From Lepisosteus oculatus (lineage: Eukaryota; Chordata; Actinopteri; Semionotiformes; Lepisosteidae): a stretch of DNA of 64,000 nucleotides. Positions 60,576 to 64,000 of the stretch are shown one piece after another. The position numbers and the translations under genes were made by a program. The stretch covers positions 15,185,001 through 15,249,000 of the forward strand of contig NC_090711.1 in NCBI RefSeq assembly GCF_040954835.1, read 5' to 3'. Position 1 is the first letter of the stretch. The number at the start of each line of letters is the position of its first letter. The notes under the pieces were generated by a model that worked only from the letters and a program-made list of their open reading frames with translations, did not search any database and was not told where the DNA came from.

Positions 60576-61200
60576 CACAGCAATAGAGCTGGGCAACAAA
60601 ATAGCCTCGGGCAAATTGCTTACCAGGAGGGAGTGTTGGATCGGCATGCCTTGTGATGTGAGAAACCCCCTATTCTTCCAGAGAGTACCAAAGTCATGCA
60701 CAACCCCAAAAGCGTATCTACTATCAGTGTAAATAGTAATAGGTTTATTCCATGCTGAAAAAAAGAAGAACAAGTAATAGGTTTATTCCATGCTGAAAAA
60801 AAGAAGAAAGAGAACACAACGTTTCGGCCGTGGAGCCTTCTTCAGGTGTGAGCACACCTCACACATGAAGAAGGCTCCACGGCCGAAACGTTGTGTTCTC
60901 TTTCTTCTTTTTTTCAGCATGGAATAAACCTATTACTTGTTCCTTTGCAGCCTACGCATGCTGACGCAGCTACCCACCTGAAGTGTAAATAGTAACTGAC
61001 TTTCCGGTTGCCAGGACACAAGCCCTTGTTAAAGCCAAAAGTTCGGCTGCCTGGGCAGATAAATGCGAAGGGAGGCGAGCGGCCTCGACAGTGGAGTGGT
61101 CAGAGACCACTGCATGCCCCACATGACTCAATCCGGTGGTTGGGTCCTTACGAGCTGACCCATCAACATAGAAGAGCAACTCAGAGTTAGGAAGGGGGCT
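60576..61200 (-). pseudogene. Retroviral RNase H, split by a hairpin repeat
   Basis: The N-terminal half (60,996-61,179) shows FYVDGSARKDPTTGLSHVG and the AAELLALTRA glutamate motif. The C-terminal half (60,576-60,739) shows 'IYTDSRYAFGVVHDFGTLW' with its catalytic Asp. Between them lies the hairpin repeat 60,740-60,981, which duplicated 14 bp of RNase H sequence on insertion. Confidence 0.85.
60740..60981. repeat. Hairpin repeat in RNase H, 14-bp target duplication
   Basis: AGTGTAAATAGTAA flanks it exactly (60726-60739 and 60982-60995), and the flanking retroviral frame defines the empty site. The arms meet at about 60,860. Each has 'gaagaaggctccacggccga' followed by 'aacgttgtgttctc' and ends in 'cagcatggaataaacctatt'. 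The left end has a partial tandem of its own first 30 bp. The right end adds 'tgcagcctacgcatgctgac', which also occurs at 38,075. Confidence 0.9.
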
Positions 61201-62240
61201 CCCCCTCGTCCTGAGTGGGCAACAAGGTTGCAGGGTTTAACACTGTGCATCGCTTGATAGTAACATGTGGCAGAGATAAAAAGACATGATGGTAGTGAAG
61301 AGTAGACGCAGAAGAGAAATGTGAAGTTTTACTCTGAAGAAGGATAGAAGCCACAGCATGTGGAACCAAAAGCTTCAGCGGATGATAAACCAAAGAGGCA
61401 GAAGCCATGACAGCTGCAGCTGCCGCCGCTACAGCACGTAGGCAAGCTGGGAGGTCTCTGGTTACAGAGGTAAGTTGCTGAGAATAATAAGCAACTGGTT
61501 TAAGACGGTCTCCGTGTTCTTGTAAAAGGACAGCACTGTAGAAACCAGACTTCTCATCAACACATAAAATGAACCCCTTAGTCATTTCAGGAATGCCCAA
61601 TTGAGGGGGAGACATCAGTGCAGTCTTGAGTTCATTCAGTCTTGAGTCTGTCATTCATATTCAGGCCTGAGGTGTGTGCCATGTCAGACAATGGCTGTGC
61701 TAGTCTTGCTAGTTTTCGCTTTCACTTGGAGAGCAAATCAACAAATCGTCAACATACTGCACTAGTGTACTACCGTTTTTAAAACCAAACCCTGAGAGAC
61801 AGTCCTGCAATGCAGAGGAAAATTCAGTAGGAGCCTCGGCATACCCCTGAAGCATATGAGTCCAAGTATACTTTTTTCCTTGAAACGTGAAAGCAAACCA
61901 GAACTGGGACTCAGAGTGTACTGGGATACTAAAAATGCATTTGCCAAATCTATTACAGAAAAAACTTTAGAGTCCCCGGGGATAGATGACAAAATAGTGG
62001 TTGGATTTGGAACTACAGGAGCTCGAGCATATATGGCTACATTTACTGCTCTTAAATCTTGTACTGGGCACCATGATTCCCCATCAGCCTTTTTTTACGG
62101 GGAACAGTGGAGTGTTACAGGGAGATGTTGGGCAGGGAATCAAAATTCCTGTGGCGACCAGCTGTTCAATCACAGGTTTGAGCCCAACTTCAGCGTCTGG
62201 CCTGAGCGGATACTGGGACTTACTCGGCCTATAGGTGGAC
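61201..62240 (-). pseudogene. Retroviral reverse transcriptase, frameshifted
   Basis: Starts with the gamma-type entry 'SQYPLRPDAEVGLKPVIEQL' and 'CNTPLFPVKK'. A run of seven A at about 62,090-62,097 then breaks the frame. Further on come 'SSIPGDSKVFSVIDLANAF' (first catalytic Asp), the YVDD active site at 61,756-61,745, and the thumb/connection part in 61,187-61,654 ('PVAYYSQQLTSVTRDLPAC'). At least two frame changes and stops make it inactive. Confidence 0.85.
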
Positions 62241-62797
62241 TTGGGTTTTACTTCGAGCGGGGAAGCCCTCTCTATTAATCCCACATCATATTTGTGAGCC
62301 GCCCAGAGGGAGCTAGGCACCCCCTCTAGTGCGGGATGGGAAGTGTCAACAGGGGTAGAAACAAATAACGCACCCATCTGATCATCTGGAGCTGTGAGAT
62401 GCACTGTCCTCCAGATTTGAAGGATCACTGAGTATGGGCACCAACTGGCCTGGAGGGTGGCATTATATTTAACTCCCCTTGAGTCTGGAGCTGACCACGA
62501 GCAGCTTTCAACACACCGTTGGACAAAACTGCCCACGTCCTGCCAGCGAAAACCTGATGCTTTAGCAAGGGAAACATGAGGGTGCGTTCCCGCTCGACAC
62601 AGTGTCTTCTGCTCTTCTGTTAAGGTAATAGCTAATGCTGCAAAGTCTGCCGAAATTAAATACCCATTGCTTTTTATCTTATCACTACACAGCCCGTCAC
62701 CGAACCACACCATCTCAAATTCCTCAGCTGGACCTCCAAAACTAACCTCTGCTGTACAATGTAAATTGCTCACGTCCTGAAAATCACCCTGGCCTGA
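62241..62797 (-). pseudogene. Pol segment between protease and RT, unassigned
   Basis: About 180 codons lie between the protease end and the RT entry in one open frame, which is long for a simple spacer. It contains GTHPHVSLAK (H66-V-S of the frame from 62,773; 62,578-62,570) and RTVHLTAPDD (H125-L-T; 62,401-62,393), then 'PSSLWAAHKYDVGLIERA' leading to RT. I recall similar segments in other fish retroviral polyproteins but know no established function. The paired H-x-S/T motifs recall 2H phosphoesterases; this is a guess. An in-frame TAG at 62,798-62,800 separates it from protease. Confidence 0.5.
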
Positions 62798-63331
62798 CTA
62801 AAGTCTTTTTATTTCTTGTAAAAGAAGTTGTGGCGTTTGTTCCTCATCCTGCACTAAGTCCCAGCTGTAGTAGTAGTCAGGGACTGTGGGTGAGTGTTGT
62901 ATTAACATGGTGCGTGGCAAGCAGTCTTCATTGAGTGTTAGCTCAAGCCCTTGTTCTGAACAGACGATGGTGAGGCCCATTTTGCAGAGTAAATCTCTGC
63001 CACACAAATTAACAGGGCACTCTTTAGAAAGGAGGAAGGAGTGGTTACCAGGCCCAAACCCATGCTGCTGGCATTCCACTGTCAGGGGTGCAGTAAAATA
63101 AGACTTTGTGGGATTACCCGTTACTCCAATTGTTAAAATGGATTTTGAGGAGGGGTTGAACCTATAGATATTGTCCCTGAGTAAGGAGTGTGTGGCTCCG
63201 GTATCCACTAAAAATTCATAAGGGTCTCCATTTATGTATAAAGTGACCTTGGGTAGCTGAGACGGGGGAGAGAGGGCAGGTAAGATAAAAGTCTCGGTGC
63301 CCTCAGGCCCAACCTCAGCTTGCGATGAACG
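62798..63331 (-). pseudogene. Retroviral protease
   Basis: An aspartic protease with the active-site motif FLVDTGATHSLL (Asp at 63,205) and the downstream 'VNLCGRDLLCKMGLTI' segment, equivalent to the conserved GRDLL box. It follows the gag stop in the same frame with no stop in the 42 codons between, so it was probably made as a gag-pol read-through product. It ends at an in-frame TAG (62,798-62,800), which may be a later lesion. Confidence 0.85.
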
Positions 63332-63709
63332 TCAGTCCCTTTTTTTCTTCTGCCAGGGTGATCTCACAGTAACCTCAATAGGTGGTTGTGGTGGTAGATC
63401 CCAGTTGTTGCCGTCGCTTCTTCGTTTTGCTGTGTTATGTTCTGGGCAGTCATGAGCCCAGTGTCCCGTCTGTCCACACCTGAAGCAAGTCTGGGAGTCC
63501 CCTCTCGGACTTCTGGTTCTTCCTCTTCGGCCTCGTCGGGCACGCTGTTCTCTCCCTCTGTTCTGGTCACCCTGGTAAAACTGTAACTGAGCCATTTGTA
63601 GCTGGTGAAGCTGATGATTATCCTTTCGGGCTTTTTGCTCACTCTTGTCTGTGAGCTGTCTTTCAGCATGATAAACACGGCAACATACTTCTGCTAATCG
63701 GGCAGTGTC
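63332..63709 (-). pseudogene. Gag nucleocapsid with one CCHC zinc knuckle
   Basis: A basic, Arg/Gly-rich stretch (RARRGRRGRTRSPRG) followed by a single zinc knuckle CFRCGQTGHWAHDC (CX2CX4HX4C, 63,487-63,446), typical of gamma- and epsilon-like gags. It ends in TGA at 63,334-63,332, with protease continuing in the same frame. An additional TGA at 63,709-63,707 separates it from capsid. Confidence 0.85.
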
Positions 63710-64000
63710 TCAGCCGATACACGTAGCTTTTACTATGCCACCTATTTCTGGAAGCAGTCCCTCTACAAAAAGTTGGGTTTCATAAACCAACCCTGCCCCT
63801 CCTGCTGGGGGTTCAGGCAGGCCACTAAGATTACTGAAGAAAGGAGTCAGTCTCTCCAAAAAGTCATTACAGGTTTCCTCGGGTTTCTGGTTACTTCGCC
63901 TCAGCACTACCCAATCCACTTTCCCCGAGTATTTAGCCTCTATTCTGCGACATATGGCATTAAGCTGGGTCTGATAGTCACTGCCAGCATCGCTGCTGTA
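63710..64000 (-). pseudogene. Gag capsid, C-terminal part, cut by window edge
   Basis: One open frame from the edge (about 97 codons) resembling the end of a gammaretroviral p30 capsid: 'AICRRIEAKYSGKVDWVVL', then 'KPEETCNDFLERLTPFF' and 'LFVEGLLPEIGGIVKA'. It ends at a TGA in a position where capsid should run on into nucleocapsid. The rest of gag is outside. Confidence 0.75.

Larger units (their letters stand above)
54925..64000 (-). mobile_element. Endogenous retrovirus, defective, running off the right edge
   Basis: Minus-strand provirus whose 3' LTR lies at about 54,925/55,150-55,707. Next come env remnants (55,735-55,926 and 57,891-58,420), integrase pieces, RNase H, RT, protease and the end of gag at the window edge. 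The 5' LTR, primer-binding site and most of gag lie outside. A single CCHC box, gag and protease in one frame, the GPY/F-type integrase end and the YVDD motif suit a gamma/epsilon-like fish retrovirus. It is defective: internal deletions in integrase and env, stops and a frameshift in pol, and three insertions (LINE, Tc1, hairpin repeat). It lies in the same orientation as the aquaporin gene, apparently inside its last intron. Confidence 0.85.

Noticed and set aside
61856-62278. 140-codon plus-strand frame across the RT region
   Set aside because: Shadow of retroviral RT, whose true strand is minus.

Overview
The window reads as nuclear DNA of a ray-finned fish. It holds three vertebrate genes with conserved exon-intron structure, long AT-rich introns, and many SINE, LINE, LTR, Tc1/mariner and hAT copies. 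The gene order E2F1 - PXMP4 - ZNF341 is the order on human chromosome 20q11. Single-copy structure, intron sizes and repeat types (5S-derived SINEs with L2-like tails, tRNA-derived SINEs, hairpin repeats) would suit a non-teleost such as a gar, bowfin, bichir or sturgeon, but the exact lineage is inference.

Layout. 1-14,370: intergenic, no gene recognised, holding SINEs, two solo LTRs with perfect 5-bp target duplications and Tc1 debris. 14,373-25,572 (minus): E2F1, seven coding exons, 435 aa, all in frame, with one U12-type intron. 26,895-26,957: upstream promoter module with paired E2F sites, GC box and CCAAT box. 30,152-33,700 (minus): PXMP4, four exons, 214 aa. 33,701-34,425: short head-to-head spacer, probably a bidirectional promoter. 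34,426-53,252 (plus): ZNF341, fifteen coding exons, 855 aa, with hairpin repeats, a hAT element and a Tc1-like element in its introns. 54,392-54,586 (minus): last coding exon of an aquaporin, tail-to-tail with ZNF341. About 55,000-64,000 (minus): a defective endogenous retrovirus running off the right edge, apparently in the aquaporin's last intron and in the gene's own orientation. It is invaded by an intact-looking Tc1-like transposon, a hairpin repeat and a LINE that itself carries a SINE.

The host genes are a cell-cycle transcription factor (E2F1), a peroxisomal membrane protein (PXMP4), a zinc-finger transcription factor that in mammals drives STAT3 and STAT1 (ZNF341) and a water channel. 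They share a neighbourhood, not a pathway.

Most noteworthy are an AT-AA U12 intron in E2F1, the conserved E2F1 autoregulatory module placed 1.3 kb from the ATG, a hairpin repeat family with 13-14 bp target duplications and a hammerhead-like core, a full-length Tc1 transposase with near-identical long inverted repeats, and an uncharacterised segment between protease and reverse transcriptase in the retrovirus. Exon borders were read by eye from splice sites, reading frame and remembered human homologues; no search was run.
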